Below are positions 29,246 through 39,811 of a stretch of 64,000 bases of DNA, one piece after another (the stretch's first letter is position 1; every line of letters starts with the position of its first letter). This stretch comes from an uncultured Maribacter sp. GTDB lineage: Bacteria; Bacteroidota; Bacteroidia; Flavobacteriales; Flavobacteriaceae. A program made the position numbers and the translations under genes. The stretch lies in the NCBI GenBank assembly GCA_947493885.1, contig CANLTE010000001.1, positions 372,001 through 436,000 of the forward strand, in the 5' to 3' direction. Below the pieces are notes generated by a model. That model was not told where the DNA came from. It saw only the letters and a list, made by a program, of their open reading frames with translations, and did not search any database.

Positions 29246-31678
29246 TTATTCTTCACGTATTATAGTTGCGGGATTATGTCTTAAAACTTTTAAAACAAAG
29301 TATAAGATATTACATAGGGCAATGGTTAGTATTAATACTACTGCAATGATAAATTCAGTACTATGCAGCTCAATTTTATAAGCAAAATTATTAAGCCAAT
29401 TTTTTAGAAAATACCAAGCTATAGGGGTGGCTATGCACCCAGCAATTAGGATAAGGTTTATAAAGGTTTTAGACATTAAAACAAAAACAGCTTTGTTATT
29501 AGCACCCAATACCCTTCTAACACTAATTTCTTTTAGTTTTTCTGTAGTGTTTAGCGAAATCATCGCAACAAGACCTAAATTGGCAATTAAAATAGCTAAT
29601 ATGGTAAGTGCGTTAAAAATGGCCCCAAATTGTTTATGTTTTATATATTGTTGATTAAAGTAATTGTCAGAAAAGTGTGTTAGATAAGGGTCTTCAGGAT
29701 AAATTTCTTGCCACTTAGATTTTATAAATGCAATTTGTTTGGTAAGGTTTTTAGGGCTCAGCTTTACTAAATAGTATCCAAATTCATTTGGGTGTCTATT
29801 GGCAAAGAATGTAGGTAAAATAGATTCTGATAATGATTTCATGTGAAAATTAGCTGTTACACCTTTTATTTTCCATTCTCCGTTTCCTAAAATTACAGTT
29901 TCACCAATAGCATCTTTAGTAGTGCTAAATCCTAATAGTTTTCTGGCTTTATCATTAATTACAATTTCATTTTTTTGTCGTTTTTCATCTTTTTCAAAGT
30001 TCTCACCAGATAATATTTTTACCTCATATACAGGAAAAAAGCCCTCATCAACATGCCATAGCGCTATTTTTGACTGTATGTCTTCTCCTCTTTTAAGTCG
30101 AACATTATTGTACCCGAAACGGGTTTCCTGTCCAGGAATATTTAGGCAAGAAGCTACCTCTTTTAAAGTAGGGTTTTTTAATAATTCTTGTTTAAAAAGG
30201 TTAAATTTTTGCGTTTTAAAATTAACCCTATCATAATCGTCCCATGCCGCATTTAAAGTGGTTGGACCTTGCAATATTAAAACTTGGTTATTGTTAATTC
30301 CCAAATCATAATTTTCCATAAAACTTACTTGTTGGTATACTACATATGCACCTATTGTAAGAAAAATGGAAGCACAAAACTGACCTATTAATAAGCCTTT
30401 CTTTATATAAGTATTACTAGATTTTCCTTTAATAATTTTACCTTTAATAGCAGTAGTTACATTCACCGAGGTAAGAATAAAAGCAGGATAAAAACCTACC
30501 ATAAAAACACAAATACTAAAAATTACAGCAGCCCATAACCAAAAAACAGGATTTATTAGCATGGCAAAGCTAAGGGAGATGTTAAAAATGTCTTCTATAA
30601 AAGAATAACTAAAAAGTACTAATATGGCCGCTGATAGTAAAGCAATTATATTTAATAAAAAAGCTTCTACAAAATATTGAAATTTTAATTGATAATTAGA
30701 TGCTCCAAAAGTTTTTCGGACGCCTGTGTCTTTGGCTTTCCTAATGGATAATGTTGTACTTAGATTAACAAAATTAATAAAGACAATCATTAATATAGCA
30801 ACACCAATACCGATAATAATATAAATTTGATTTAAGTCTCCATTTGCTTCTATTTCATCTGAGTAATGAGAATTTAAATGAATATCTTTTATTGGTTGTA
30901 CTATAAACTCTAATTTTTCACCATCATTCTCATTAGGTTTTACACGAGATAATGCTAAACTATTTAAAGCCTGTTCTATAGTTTTTTTAGAATGCGTATC
31001 GCTAGCGGCAATGTAGTTGTAATAAGCGTTATTGTTCCAATTTCCTTTTTCTGGAATCCAATTATAATAGACAAAGGTTTTTAATGTAGTTAAGTACTCG
31101 TATTTAAAATGAGTATTGGCTGGAGGGTCTTTAACAATTCCAGTAATTTCAAAAGGCATTCCCTCATTTACTTTTACTGTTTTTCCAATAGGGTTTTCAT
31201 TTCCAAATAGCGCATAGGCTTTAGATTTTGTTATTACCATTTTTAAAGCCCCATCTAGTGCTGTTTCGGGGTTTCCTGCAATCATAGATCCTTTAAAGAC
31301 TTTTAAGAAGTCTTTATCTACCCAATACACCTTTTGGTTGGCATATTTTTTGTCTTCGCTTCTAACTAAGCAAGGTTCATAATATGCTCTAGTAGCAAAA
31401 TCTATAGAAGGAACCTCATCTGGTGCAACCTGCGCTAACCTATCCGGTCCTTTTGCACCCTCCTGAATTGTTTTTTCATTTTTAGACCTTTTCGTAATAA
31501 CTCTATACACTTGATCTACATTTTCTATATCTTCTTCATAAGAAAATTCAAACGAAACATACCCTAAAAGTATCATACAGGTAGCAAAACCAAGAGCTAA
31601 ACCACCAATATTGATAGTCGTAAAAAACTTTTCGCGGTTAAAAAATCGTAATGCAAGTTTTAAATTATTTTTAAGCAT
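29246..31678 (-). CDS. FtsX-type ABC permease, ~810 aa (permease D, divergent)
   Basis: An 810-residue permease with the same two-module layout. Its motifs deviate from the canonical set: RKAKDTGVRKTFGASN in the middle, KLKEISVRRVLGANN near the C-terminus, and the tail NPATIIREE in place of VKSLRxE. With permease F it forms a divergent pair in the operon. It lies directly downstream of the alpha/beta hydrolase gene, 6 bp after its stop. Confidence 0.9.
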   Translation of the reverse strand: MLKNNLKLALRFFNREKFFTTINIGGLALGFATCMILLGYVSFEFSYEEDIENVDQVYRVITKRSKNEKTIQEGAKGPDRLAQVAPDEVPSIDFATRAYYEPCLVRSEDKKYANQKVYWVDKDFLKVFKGSMIAGNPETALDGALKMVITKSKAYALFGNENPIGKTVKVNEGMPFEITGIVKDPPANTHFKYEYLTTLKTFVYYNWIPEKGNWNNNAYYNYIAASDTHSKKTIEQALNSLALSRVKPNENDGEKLEFIVQPIKDIHLNSHYSDEIEANGDLNQIYIIIGIGVAILMIVFINFVNLSTTLSIRKAKDTGVRKTFGASNYQLKFQYFVEAFLLNIIALLSAAILVLFSYSFIEDIFNISLSFAMLINPVFWLWAAVIFSICVFMVGFYPAFILTSVNVTTAIKGKIIKGKSSNTYIKKGLLIGQFCASIFLTIGAYVVYQQVSFMENYDLGINNNQVLILQGPTTLNAAWDDYDRVNFKTQKFNLFKQELLKNPTLKEVASCLNIPGQETRFGYNNVRLKRGEDIQSKIALWHVDEGFFPVYEVKILSGENFEKDEKRQKNEIVINDKARKLLGFSTTKDAIGETVILGNGEWKIKGVTANFHMKSLSESILPTFFANRHPNEFGYYLVKLSPKNLTKQIAFIKSKWQEIYPEDPYLTHFSDNYFNQQYIKHKQFGAIFNALTILAILIANLGLVAMISLNTTEKLKEISVRRVLGANNKAVFVLMSKTFINLILIAGCIATPIAWYFLKNWLNNFAYKIELHSTEFIIAVVLILTIALCNILYFVLKVLRHNPATIIREE

Positions 31679-31684
31679 AATACT

Positions 31685-32527
31685 CTATTTCTTAAAATCT
31701 TGATAAACAAACTTTAAACCATCATAAACCGTTTTTAATAAAACACTTATGTGTGTTTCATTTTCATAGGCAACACTTTCCCATTTAAGATTTTTTGGAG
31801 CATTTGTCTTTAATACAGCATCCATAGTTTCAATTCCCATGTTTTTATAGGGATACCCCTTTCGTCCAGAGACAAACAGTTTTACATTTAAATTTGGTTT
31901 ATTAGGTAATGACTCCTTTAACTTGTTAGTAACATAGCCTCCATCCCACCACAATGACGGATCTGTAGCTATATATGCATTAAATAAATTAGGTTCGACT
32001 AACATACTATATATCGTAAATGTGCCTCCATGAGAATGTCCAAAAAGCGTATTGTTTTTTGATGTAGCATACTTTTTATCAATATGCGGCATTAGCTCCT
32101 CTTTTATAAACTTTAAATAGTTGTTTGCGCCTCCAGATAAAGATGAAGAATTAACATTTGTTGGCAGTAAATCTCTATTTCTCATTACTACTCCATCAAC
32201 AAACTTATTATGTATGCCAACAATAATACACCTAGGGACTTCTCCCCAGTCTGATGCAATTCTATGTATTGGAGAAACAACATTTACAACCGTTTCACCA
32301 TCTAATACATAAATAACATCATGTTTTTTACCTGAATTCGTATCGTAATCTATAGGTAGAATAACCCTGTAATTTCTATGTTCATTCAACACTTTAGAAA
32401 ATAAAGAATCTACAAGTGGAGTGCTATTTTGTTGTGCTATTCCAATATGGGATACACACAATAAACAAAACGAAATAACATAAATAAGTTGTTGACATAT
32501 TCGAGAAGCAGGTGTTTTCATATCCAT
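31685..32527 (-). CDS. Secreted alpha/beta hydrolase, esterase D/enterochelin-esterase type
   Basis: A 280-residue PF00756-like esterase with an N-terminal signal segment (hydrophobic residues about 14-31, cleavage near IAQQ). The nucleophile elbow is GHSHGG with Ser165. IYVLDGE and ATDPSLWWDGG are family blocks, and a candidate catalytic His lies in NETHISV near the C-terminus. Members hydrolyse siderophore esters, S-formylglutathione or other acyl esters; the substrate here is unknown. It is embedded between permeases C and D (20 and 6 bp gaps), so it is co-expressed with the export system. A role in processing or clearing the exported molecule is an inference. Confidence 0.88.
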   Translation of the reverse strand: MDMKTPASRICQQLIYVISFCLLCVSHIGIAQQNSTPLVDSLFSKVLNEHRNYRVILPIDYDTNSGKKHDVIYVLDGETVVNVVSPIHRIASDWGEVPRCIIVGIHNKFVDGVVMRNRDLLPTNVNSSSLSGGANNYLKFIKEELMPHIDKKYATSKNNTLFGHSHGGTFTIYSMLVEPNLFNAYIATDPSLWWDGGYVTNKLKESLPNKPNLNVKLFVSGRKGYPYKNMGIETMDAVLKTNAPKNLKWESVAYENETHISVLLKTVYDGLKFVYQDFKK

Positions 32528-32547
32528 TTTTAAATTGATTTTAATTT

Positions 32548-34947
32548 TTACTCCGTTCTTAAACTTTTTACAGGGTTAGCTTTTGCCGCTTTTATGGCTT
32601 GAAAACTTACCGTTAAAACTGTTACTCCCATTGCTCCAAAAACAGCTAAAGCAAAAATCCACCACTTAAGAATTACACGATAGGGATATTCTTGAAGCCA
32701 TCCGTTCATTACGTAATAGGCTATAGGTATGGCGATAAAACATGAAATAGTGACTAATTTTAAAAAGTCTTTTGAAAGCATATTCCAGACATTGAAAACC
32801 GTTGCGCCCAATACTTTTCGCACGCCGATTTCTTTGGTTCGTTGTTCAGCAACAAAAGAGGTTAAACCAAACAACCCTAGACAACTGATTAATATCGCCA
32901 AAGCGGTAAAAATTCCTGAAAGGGTACCAATACGCTGTTCAGCGGCAAATTTTTCGGCATATTTATCATCCACAAAATCATATTGAAAAGGGATTGCAGG
33001 AAAGTTTTCTTTGAACACTCGTTCAACAATTGCAAGATTTTGTTTAGCACTTTGGGCGGGGTTCAAACGTAAGTTATAGTAGCTAAAATTGTTATGACGG
33101 TCATATACATACCAGGCTTGCTTAACTGGCTCATATGGTGACTGTGCAATGATATCTTCTACCACCCCTATAATTTTCATAGGCGGACCAGGATCCTCTT
33201 CGTATAAATTACGAATAATAGTCCCAACCGGATTCTCAATCCCCATGTATTTAACTGCAGTTTCGTTAATCAAAATTCCTAGAGAATCAGACGCCATATC
33301 TCTAGAAAAATCTCTTCCTTGTACAACCTTCAAATCTAAAGTAGAAGCATACTCGGGTGATACTTCGGTCCATGCGAAATCTTCTTGAAATCCATCAGGT
33401 TTTCCCTCCCAGGTAAAACCACTTCTATTAGACCAAACCTGTGTTGTTGGACTACTAGATGTAGCCATTGCTATAACGGCTCCAGATTTTATAAACTGTT
33501 CGCGCATTACATCTGTCTTTCCTTGAAAATCAGCTGACCATGTTGGTATTTGTACTAATCCGCTCCTATTATAACCAATTGGTCTATTTTTAGCGTGATT
33601 TATTTGCTGCATCACTATTACGGTTCCAATAATAAAAGCTACGGAAACCGTAAATTGTAAAACCACTAATATTTTTCTTGGTAAACCTGCATATTTCCCA
33701 GCCTTGAACGTACCTTTCAATACGTCAACAGGTTTAAATGATGAAAGGTATAAAGCTGGATAACTCCCTGCCAATAGGGCGGTGAATACTATAAAAACAA
33801 TCGAAATCAACCAAAATGTACCAATTCCCCATGGAAAAGTAATTTCTTTACTTGCCAACTCATTAAATCCGTCTAAAGATAAAAGCACAATACTGACCGC
33901 AACAATAAAGGCTAACAATACCACCAAAAAGGATTCGCTCAAAAATTGATATATTAATTGCCCTTTTCCTGAACCAATAGATTTACGTACGCCAACTTCT
34001 TTAGCGCGTTTTTCAGAACGTGCTGTGCTAAGATTCATAAAATTAATACACGCCAATAACAAAACAAAAATCCCTATAATACCAAAAAGCCAAACATACT
34101 TTATACGCCCACCTACTTGTTTACCATCTTCAAAATTATTATGCAAATACCAATCTTTCATGGGTAAAAGAAATAATTGAGGATTAAACTCAACTGTATC
34201 CTCATTAAGGTCTTTTTTGACGTTCCGAATTGTTTCAGAAACTGTTTCCATGTCCACATTTTCAGTTAACTGAACAAACATCTGAAAAGAGTTATTTCCC
34301 CAAGTATCTAAAGAGTTTTTCACCCATTCCTTATTGGCTACATAATGATCCCATGGTATTACATAATCTGTGTCATTAAAAGTGTTATTAAAAGGAATAT
34401 CCTTATAAACTGCCGTTACATTTAAATCATACTCATTGCTAATTTTAAGTATCTTTCCTATAGGGTTCTCCTTTCCGAACAGTGCATCTGCAGTAGATTT
34501 TGAAATCATAATGGAGTTGATTTCTCTAAGCCCATCTTTCTCACCTTTAAGAATTTCCAGGTTCAGTAATTCAGGCGCCACAGGTTGCATATAATTGCCT
34601 GAGCGAGAAATACTATTTTCTTTGTATTTGATATAACTATCTTGAGTCCAAGATGCCATCATAATATGTTTAAAATTGTCAGCATACCCATCTCGCAAGG
34701 CGGGCTCAAGAGGCAACGGTATTGCTGGTCCAGTACCAGTTCTGCCATTAAAAGTCTGTGATTGATAGACCTGTGCAATTTTATCCTTATTCTGGAAATA
34801 ACTATCTCTAGTTAACTCATCATACATCCAAAGTCCAATAATAAGTGTTACTGCCATTCCTAGGGCTAATCCACCAATATTAATAATGGAATAACCTTTG
34901 TTTTTTCGAAGATTTCTCCAGGCGATTTTTAAATAGTTCTTAAACAT
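32548..34947 (-). CDS. FtsX-type ABC permease, ~800 aa (permease C)
   Basis: A 799-residue permease with two FtsX modules and two MacB-like periplasmic domains. The coupling motifs are RAKEVGVRKSIGSGKGQL and QRTKEIGVRKVLGATV; the tail is NPVKSLRTE. The N-terminus (YLKIAWRNLRKNKGYSIINIGG) is nearly the same as in permeases A and B, including the sequence around the start codon. It lies upstream of the hydrolase gene. Confidence 0.92.
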   Translation of the reverse strand: MFKNYLKIAWRNLRKNKGYSIINIGGLALGMAVTLIIGLWMYDELTRDSYFQNKDKIAQVYQSQTFNGRTGTGPAIPLPLEPALRDGYADNFKHIMMASWTQDSYIKYKENSISRSGNYMQPVAPELLNLEILKGEKDGLREINSIMISKSTADALFGKENPIGKILKISNEYDLNVTAVYKDIPFNNTFNDTDYVIPWDHYVANKEWVKNSLDTWGNNSFQMFVQLTENVDMETVSETIRNVKKDLNEDTVEFNPQLFLLPMKDWYLHNNFEDGKQVGGRIKYVWLFGIIGIFVLLLACINFMNLSTARSEKRAKEVGVRKSIGSGKGQLIYQFLSESFLVVLLAFIVAVSIVLLSLDGFNELASKEITFPWGIGTFWLISIVFIVFTALLAGSYPALYLSSFKPVDVLKGTFKAGKYAGLPRKILVVLQFTVSVAFIIGTVIVMQQINHAKNRPIGYNRSGLVQIPTWSADFQGKTDVMREQFIKSGAVIAMATSSSPTTQVWSNRSGFTWEGKPDGFQEDFAWTEVSPEYASTLDLKVVQGRDFSRDMASDSLGILINETAVKYMGIENPVGTIIRNLYEEDPGPPMKIIGVVEDIIAQSPYEPVKQAWYVYDRHNNFSYYNLRLNPAQSAKQNLAIVERVFKENFPAIPFQYDFVDDKYAEKFAAEQRIGTLSGIFTALAILISCLGLFGLTSFVAEQRTKEIGVRKVLGATVFNVWNMLSKDFLKLVTISCFIAIPIAYYVMNGWLQEYPYRVILKWWIFALAVFGAMGVTVLTVSFQAIKAAKANPVKSLRTE

Positions 34948-34977
34948 GATTGTTTTGATTTTATGATTGATGTATTT

Positions 34978-37347
34978 TCATTCCGCTCTAAGGCTTTTTA
35001 CTGGCTCGACCATAGCAGCTTTAACAGCCTGAAAACCAATAGTTAAAAAGGCTATTAATATTGTCAACGATGCTGCTAGTAAAAAAATCCACCATGAAAT
35101 TTCTATGCGATAGGCAAAGCCCTCAAGCCATCCGCTCATTAAATAATAGGCTATAGGAGAAGCTATTAGTATGGCTAACCCTACCAGCTTAAGAAAGTCT
35201 ACAGATATTAAGGTTGTGATACCACTTACGCTAGCACCTAATACTTTTCGAATTCCGATTTCCTTAGTGCGCTGTTTAGCTATAAACGTCGCCAAACCAA
35301 AAAGACCCAGACATGAAATAAGGATGGAAATAAAGGCAAAGTAATACGTAAGCGCACCAGTTAAAGTCTCACTTTTGTATTTCTCAGCATACTTCTCGTC
35401 TACAAAATCAAGGTGAAGAGGAGTGTCTGGTAACATCTTTGCAAATATTGTATTAATATGAGCCAATCCTCTCTTGGTTTTATCCGACTTTAATTTAATA
35501 AACATCGTTCCAGCGTCAGTTGGGTCTAAAAAGAAAATCGAGGGCTGTATAGTTTCGTAAAGTGATCTATTGTGAAAGTCTTTTAATACCCCTATGATTT
35601 GACGTTGAGCTCCCCACACTTCTATTGTTTTACCGACCGGATTTGAAAGCCCCATTATATCAACCGCTTTCTGATTAATTACAATATTCACGGTGTCTTT
35701 ACTTCCTACTGGATAATATCTACCCTCATCCAATGCAATTTCAAAAACATCAGGAAAATTGGATGCAGTCCATAACAACGAAAATTCTATATTTTGTTGC
35801 TCTTTTGCTTTTCCAGGCCAACTAACTCCGCTTGTGGACGCTCCAATATCTAGCGGGAAAGGACCAGCCAGCGTAACATCCTCAACTGCTTCTGACGCAA
35901 CCAATTCGTTTCTAAGGGCTTCATATTTTTCTGTAAGCTTCTCATCTTGGTGTGTTGATACAATGTGGTTTTTTGCAATTCCTAAGTCTTTTTCATTGAT
36001 ATATTGAACTTGTAACTTTACAATAATAGCAGCGACTATAAGTAAAATTGCTAAGCCAAATTGTAAGACAACTAATCCTTTTCTAAAGGAAATTGTGTTT
36101 CTTTTTTCTTGAGCTTTTCCTTTCAATGCATCAATAGTTTTAAAGGAAGAAATAACTACCGCAGGGTAAGCCCCAGAAAGTAATGTGGTTAAAGTAAATA
36201 CTACTAGAATACTAAGCCAAACTATTGGCTGGGTAATTCCGATATCCAACGTTTTTCCAACAAATTGGTTTACAGCCGGTAACAACATCCAAGCCAAAAC
36301 GTAAGCTATTATAAAAGATATAAGTGTTACAAGAGCAGTTTCAGTAAGAAACTGTTGTACCAAAGTTTTCTTTCCAGCACCATTCACTTTTCGAACTCCA
36401 ATCTCACCTGCTCTTTTGGTTGCATATGCCGTGGAAAGATTCACAAAATTAATGCATGAAATTAATAGCAAAAAGATTGCTGCAATCATAAAAATCCGAA
36501 CATATTCAATGCGTCCACCAGCCACTTCCGCTTTTTCATCATACTTACCATACAAATAGCTGTCTGAGAACTTTTGTAAAAAGCTGCCTTCTTTCTGTTC
36601 TCCCTCGATATTAGCCTGAAATAGTGTTTGAACTTTAGCAGCCACTTTATCTGCATCTGCTTCCTTTTGAAGAAGAAAGGCGCCTTGCGTTCCTCTGTTC
36701 CCCCATTCAAGCATCCAATCGTTCTTCTTTAAATATCCATTAAAACTGTAGTAAAAATCATTTTGAATCGAGGAATTTTTTGGAAAATCTTTGTAAACCG
36801 CTTCCACAGTAAAATTTCCAATTTCAAGAATTTGTATAGGGTTACCTATTGCTTTTCTTTTCCAGTTTTTACCCCACACCTTAAGAGCAAGGCTTTCTGA
36901 TATTGCAATAGCCTCTGGTTTGTTATCTAACTGCGAAATATCACCTTGAAGAATCGGAAAAGAAAAACTTTTAAAAAAATCTGCATTCGTAAATGTTCCA
37001 GCGGCTCTATAGTCCATGTTATTTACCCTTAGATTATCATCAAAACTGCGACCTAGAGTAATATAACTTTCTATTTCTGGTATCTGCTCTTTGGCCGTTC
37101 TTAACAATTGATAAGGTACCGTTTCATAAACATCTAAGACCCCTTCTTCTAATGGTATTGTTCTTTTAACCTGATAAAGTCTATCATTGTTTGCATGAAA
37201 CTTATCCATCTTATACTCATCAAATACCCATAAGAGCAACAAAAAAGATACTGTAAGGGCAATAGACAAGCCAAGAATATTTATAAAAAAGTAAACTTTA
37301 TTTTTTAGAAGATTTCGCCAAGCGATTTTTAAATAATTTTTAACCAT
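34978..37347 (-). CDS. FtsX-type ABC permease, ~790 aa (permease B)
   Basis: A 789-residue permease with the two-module layout of its neighbours. The coupling motifs are KRAGEIGVRKVNGAGKKTL and QRTKEIGIRKVLGASVSGI; the tail is EPVKSLRAE. It is separated from permease A by 27 bp and from permease C by 30 bp. Both gaps are AT-rich and show no hairpin, so the three should be read from one transcript. Confidence 0.92.
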   Translation of the reverse strand: MVKNYLKIAWRNLLKNKVYFFINILGLSIALTVSFLLLLWVFDEYKMDKFHANNDRLYQVKRTIPLEEGVLDVYETVPYQLLRTAKEQIPEIESYITLGRSFDDNLRVNNMDYRAAGTFTNADFFKSFSFPILQGDISQLDNKPEAIAISESLALKVWGKNWKRKAIGNPIQILEIGNFTVEAVYKDFPKNSSIQNDFYYSFNGYLKKNDWMLEWGNRGTQGAFLLQKEADADKVAAKVQTLFQANIEGEQKEGSFLQKFSDSYLYGKYDEKAEVAGGRIEYVRIFMIAAIFLLLISCINFVNLSTAYATKRAGEIGVRKVNGAGKKTLVQQFLTETALVTLISFIIAYVLAWMLLPAVNQFVGKTLDIGITQPIVWLSILVVFTLTTLLSGAYPAVVISSFKTIDALKGKAQEKRNTISFRKGLVVLQFGLAILLIVAAIIVKLQVQYINEKDLGIAKNHIVSTHQDEKLTEKYEALRNELVASEAVEDVTLAGPFPLDIGASTSGVSWPGKAKEQQNIEFSLLWTASNFPDVFEIALDEGRYYPVGSKDTVNIVINQKAVDIMGLSNPVGKTIEVWGAQRQIIGVLKDFHNRSLYETIQPSIFFLDPTDAGTMFIKLKSDKTKRGLAHINTIFAKMLPDTPLHLDFVDEKYAEKYKSETLTGALTYYFAFISILISCLGLFGLATFIAKQRTKEIGIRKVLGASVSGITTLISVDFLKLVGLAILIASPIAYYLMSGWLEGFAYRIEISWWIFLLAASLTILIAFLTIGFQAVKAAMVEPVKSLRAE

Positions 37348-37374
37348 GACTATCTATTTTTAATTGATGATGTT

Positions 37375-39762
37375 TTACTCCGACCGTAAACTTTTTACGG
37401 GACTCGTAGTCGCTACTTTCAGAGTTTGATAGCTAATTGTAATTAAGGTTATGACTATTACCGCAACTATTGCTACTATAAAATACCACCACAGTATTTG
37501 GGTTCTAAAGGCGTAACCTTTTAGCCATTGCTCCATAAAATACCATGTAATCGGGGTAGCAATAAGTCCTGAAATTGCAATTAGTTTTATAAAATCTTTT
37601 GAGAATAAAACCAGAATATTACCAATATTACTGCCTAAAACTTTTCTAACGCCTATCTCTTTAGTTCGCTGCCCTACGAAGAATAGAATTAATCCATAAA
37701 GACCCAAACAGCCTATTAGAATAGCTAATCCTGAAAAGATTTTTGAAAGTGACAAATACCGCTGCTCAGTCTCATATTGTTCTGCAATTCGTTCATCTAA
37801 AAATCTATGTTCAAAAATATATTCTTCAAAAGTTTCGGACCATTTTTCTTTTACTTTTGCGATGATTTCATTTGAATTTTGACTATTAATTTTCAAAGCA
37901 AACTCGCTATAAAATTTGGTTTGTGGAGCTATATACATTGGACTTATCCCTTCAGTAAAATTATTATCGTGAAAGTTTTTAACCACGCCAACAATAGTGG
38001 CATTTATAGAATTTCCATTTAACTTAACTTGTTTACCAATTAGTTCATGAGACGAACTCAACCCTAACTTTTCTCCTAATTTTTCATTTACAATAACCTC
38101 ATCAATAGAATCTCTTTTAAAAAAATTCCTTCCTTCAACCAGCTCTAAATCAAACGTTTTAATGTAATCTTCATCACCAAGCTTTGATAAAATGCTAAAT
38201 TCTTCATCTTCTGGTCGGTTATTATACCTAATATTTGCACTCCATATACTTTGAGAACCTCCTGGGCTACTCAAACAACCTGTTATATTCTCTACCCCTG
38301 GAATTTGTTGTAAACGGTCTTTAAGACTATACAGTTTATCTTCCCCTATGTCTCTTGGAATGGGGAGCATTGTAATAAAATTTTTATCAAAGCCTAAATT
38401 TGTATTAACCGCATAATCTATTTGTCTTGAAATTATAATTGTACTCGCGATAAGAATAATAGATATTGTAAATTGGGCAACAACCAATACTTTACGCGTA
38501 CTAGCACCGCCAGTGTCATTATGACTTAATTTTCCTTTAAGCGCCAGCACCGGAATAATTCTACTCATTAAAATTCCAGGATAACTCCCTGACAAAAAAG
38601 AAACCAACAATAGAATTACAGTTAAAAAACCAAAAAACTGGAGACTCAATAAATCTTTAAAAGATAACTCAATTTCAAAAAGGTTATTAAATGATGGCAA
38701 AAACAAAAACGCAAATAAAAACCCTATTCCTAAGGCAAAGAGACTAATAATAAAAGTTTCGGACATAAACTGCCAAAAAAGGTGCTGTTTAAAGCTACCT
38801 AACACTTTTCTAATTCCAATTTCTTTAGAACGGTAAAAGGCTTGAGCCGTAGAAATATTAATAAAATTAATACTTGCTATTACAATTAAAAAAAGTCCCA
38901 CTATACCAAAGATTACTGGTAGAACAGGATTAAGTCCACCATAATCTGAGTTAAAATGAATATCAGATAACGGTTGTAGTTTATATACATGTTCGTTTTT
39001 ACTAGTTGGCCTGTGTTTTTTAGGTAGTTCCCCTATTGCTGTTTCTATAGCGGATATATCTTGGTTTGGGTGCAAAAGACCATAAGTCTTTAAATTACTT
39101 GTCATTCCGTTCCAAGTTTCACGAGCTGCGAATTCAAAGAAATCTTCTAAATTAACAAACGATATAAACAGCTCATGTTCTAAGAACGAAGCTTTAGGTA
39201 TGTTTTGCAACACTCCCGTAATCTTAATAATTTTATCGTTTTCAAGAACAAAGGTCTTTCCCACAACATCTGTTTTGCCAAACATTTTTATAGCTTGGTC
39301 CTCAGTAACAACTGCCGTATTTGGAGCTGACAGCGAAACTTTGTCTCCACCATGAAGAAGTGGAAAAGTAAAAATTTGGAAAAAATCTTCTTCTACAAAA
39401 TAAACATCTTCTTTAAACTTCTTAACAACTCCTTTCTGCTCAAAATCAATAATCATTTCCTCCCTATCACAAATTTTTGCAACTTTTTCGGCATAGTTAT
39501 AATCTTCTCTAAAAACTTTAGCCAATCCTGGAGGAACACTTGGCATATACTGCACATCTCCCCCTCTATGCTCTTCCGTGTTTATCCTATAAATACGGTC
39601 TTCATTATTATGAAAATTATCAAAAGATAAATTGTAGTTTAAAAACATGTAAATTAAAATGCTACTTCCAAAACCTAGTGCCAACCCTAGTACATTTATG
39701 GTAGCAAACAATTTTCTTTTTATAATGTTTCGCCAAGCGATTTTTAAATAATTTTTAATCAT
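37375..39762 (-). CDS. FtsX-type ABC permease, ~795 aa (permease A)
   Basis: A 795-residue permease and the first of six, 49 bp after ATPase 1. The coupling motifs are RSKEIGIRKVLGSFKQHL and QRTKEIGVRKVLGSNIGNI; the tail is SPVKSLRSE. Periplasmic domains lie at about residues 45-280 and 450-640, each carrying blocks typical of MacB_PCD. Its adjacency to the canonical ATPase suggests these two are the founding pair of the array. Confidence 0.92.
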   Translation of the reverse strand: MIKNYLKIAWRNIIKRKLFATINVLGLALGFGSSILIYMFLNYNLSFDNFHNNEDRIYRINTEEHRGGDVQYMPSVPPGLAKVFREDYNYAEKVAKICDREEMIIDFEQKGVVKKFKEDVYFVEEDFFQIFTFPLLHGGDKVSLSAPNTAVVTEDQAIKMFGKTDVVGKTFVLENDKIIKITGVLQNIPKASFLEHELFISFVNLEDFFEFAARETWNGMTSNLKTYGLLHPNQDISAIETAIGELPKKHRPTSKNEHVYKLQPLSDIHFNSDYGGLNPVLPVIFGIVGLFLIVIASINFINISTAQAFYRSKEIGIRKVLGSFKQHLFWQFMSETFIISLFALGIGFLFAFLFLPSFNNLFEIELSFKDLLSLQFFGFLTVILLLVSFLSGSYPGILMSRIIPVLALKGKLSHNDTGGASTRKVLVVAQFTISIILIASTIIISRQIDYAVNTNLGFDKNFITMLPIPRDIGEDKLYSLKDRLQQIPGVENITGCLSSPGGSQSIWSANIRYNNRPEDEEFSILSKLGDEDYIKTFDLELVEGRNFFKRDSIDEVIVNEKLGEKLGLSSSHELIGKQVKLNGNSINATIVGVVKNFHDNNFTEGISPMYIAPQTKFYSEFALKINSQNSNEIIAKVKEKWSETFEEYIFEHRFLDERIAEQYETEQRYLSLSKIFSGLAILIGCLGLYGLILFFVGQRTKEIGVRKVLGSNIGNILVLFSKDFIKLIAISGLIATPITWYFMEQWLKGYAFRTQILWWYFIVAIVAVIVITLITISYQTLKVATTSPVKSLRSE

Positions 39763-39811
39763 GATTGTCTGTTTCTTGATTAATGATTAAGATTGATAAA
39801 TAAACTGCGCC

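Noticed and set aside
36486-36710. 74-codon ORF inside permease B in another frame
   Set aside because: It overlaps fully with a clear FtsX-type coding region and has basic low-complexity composition.
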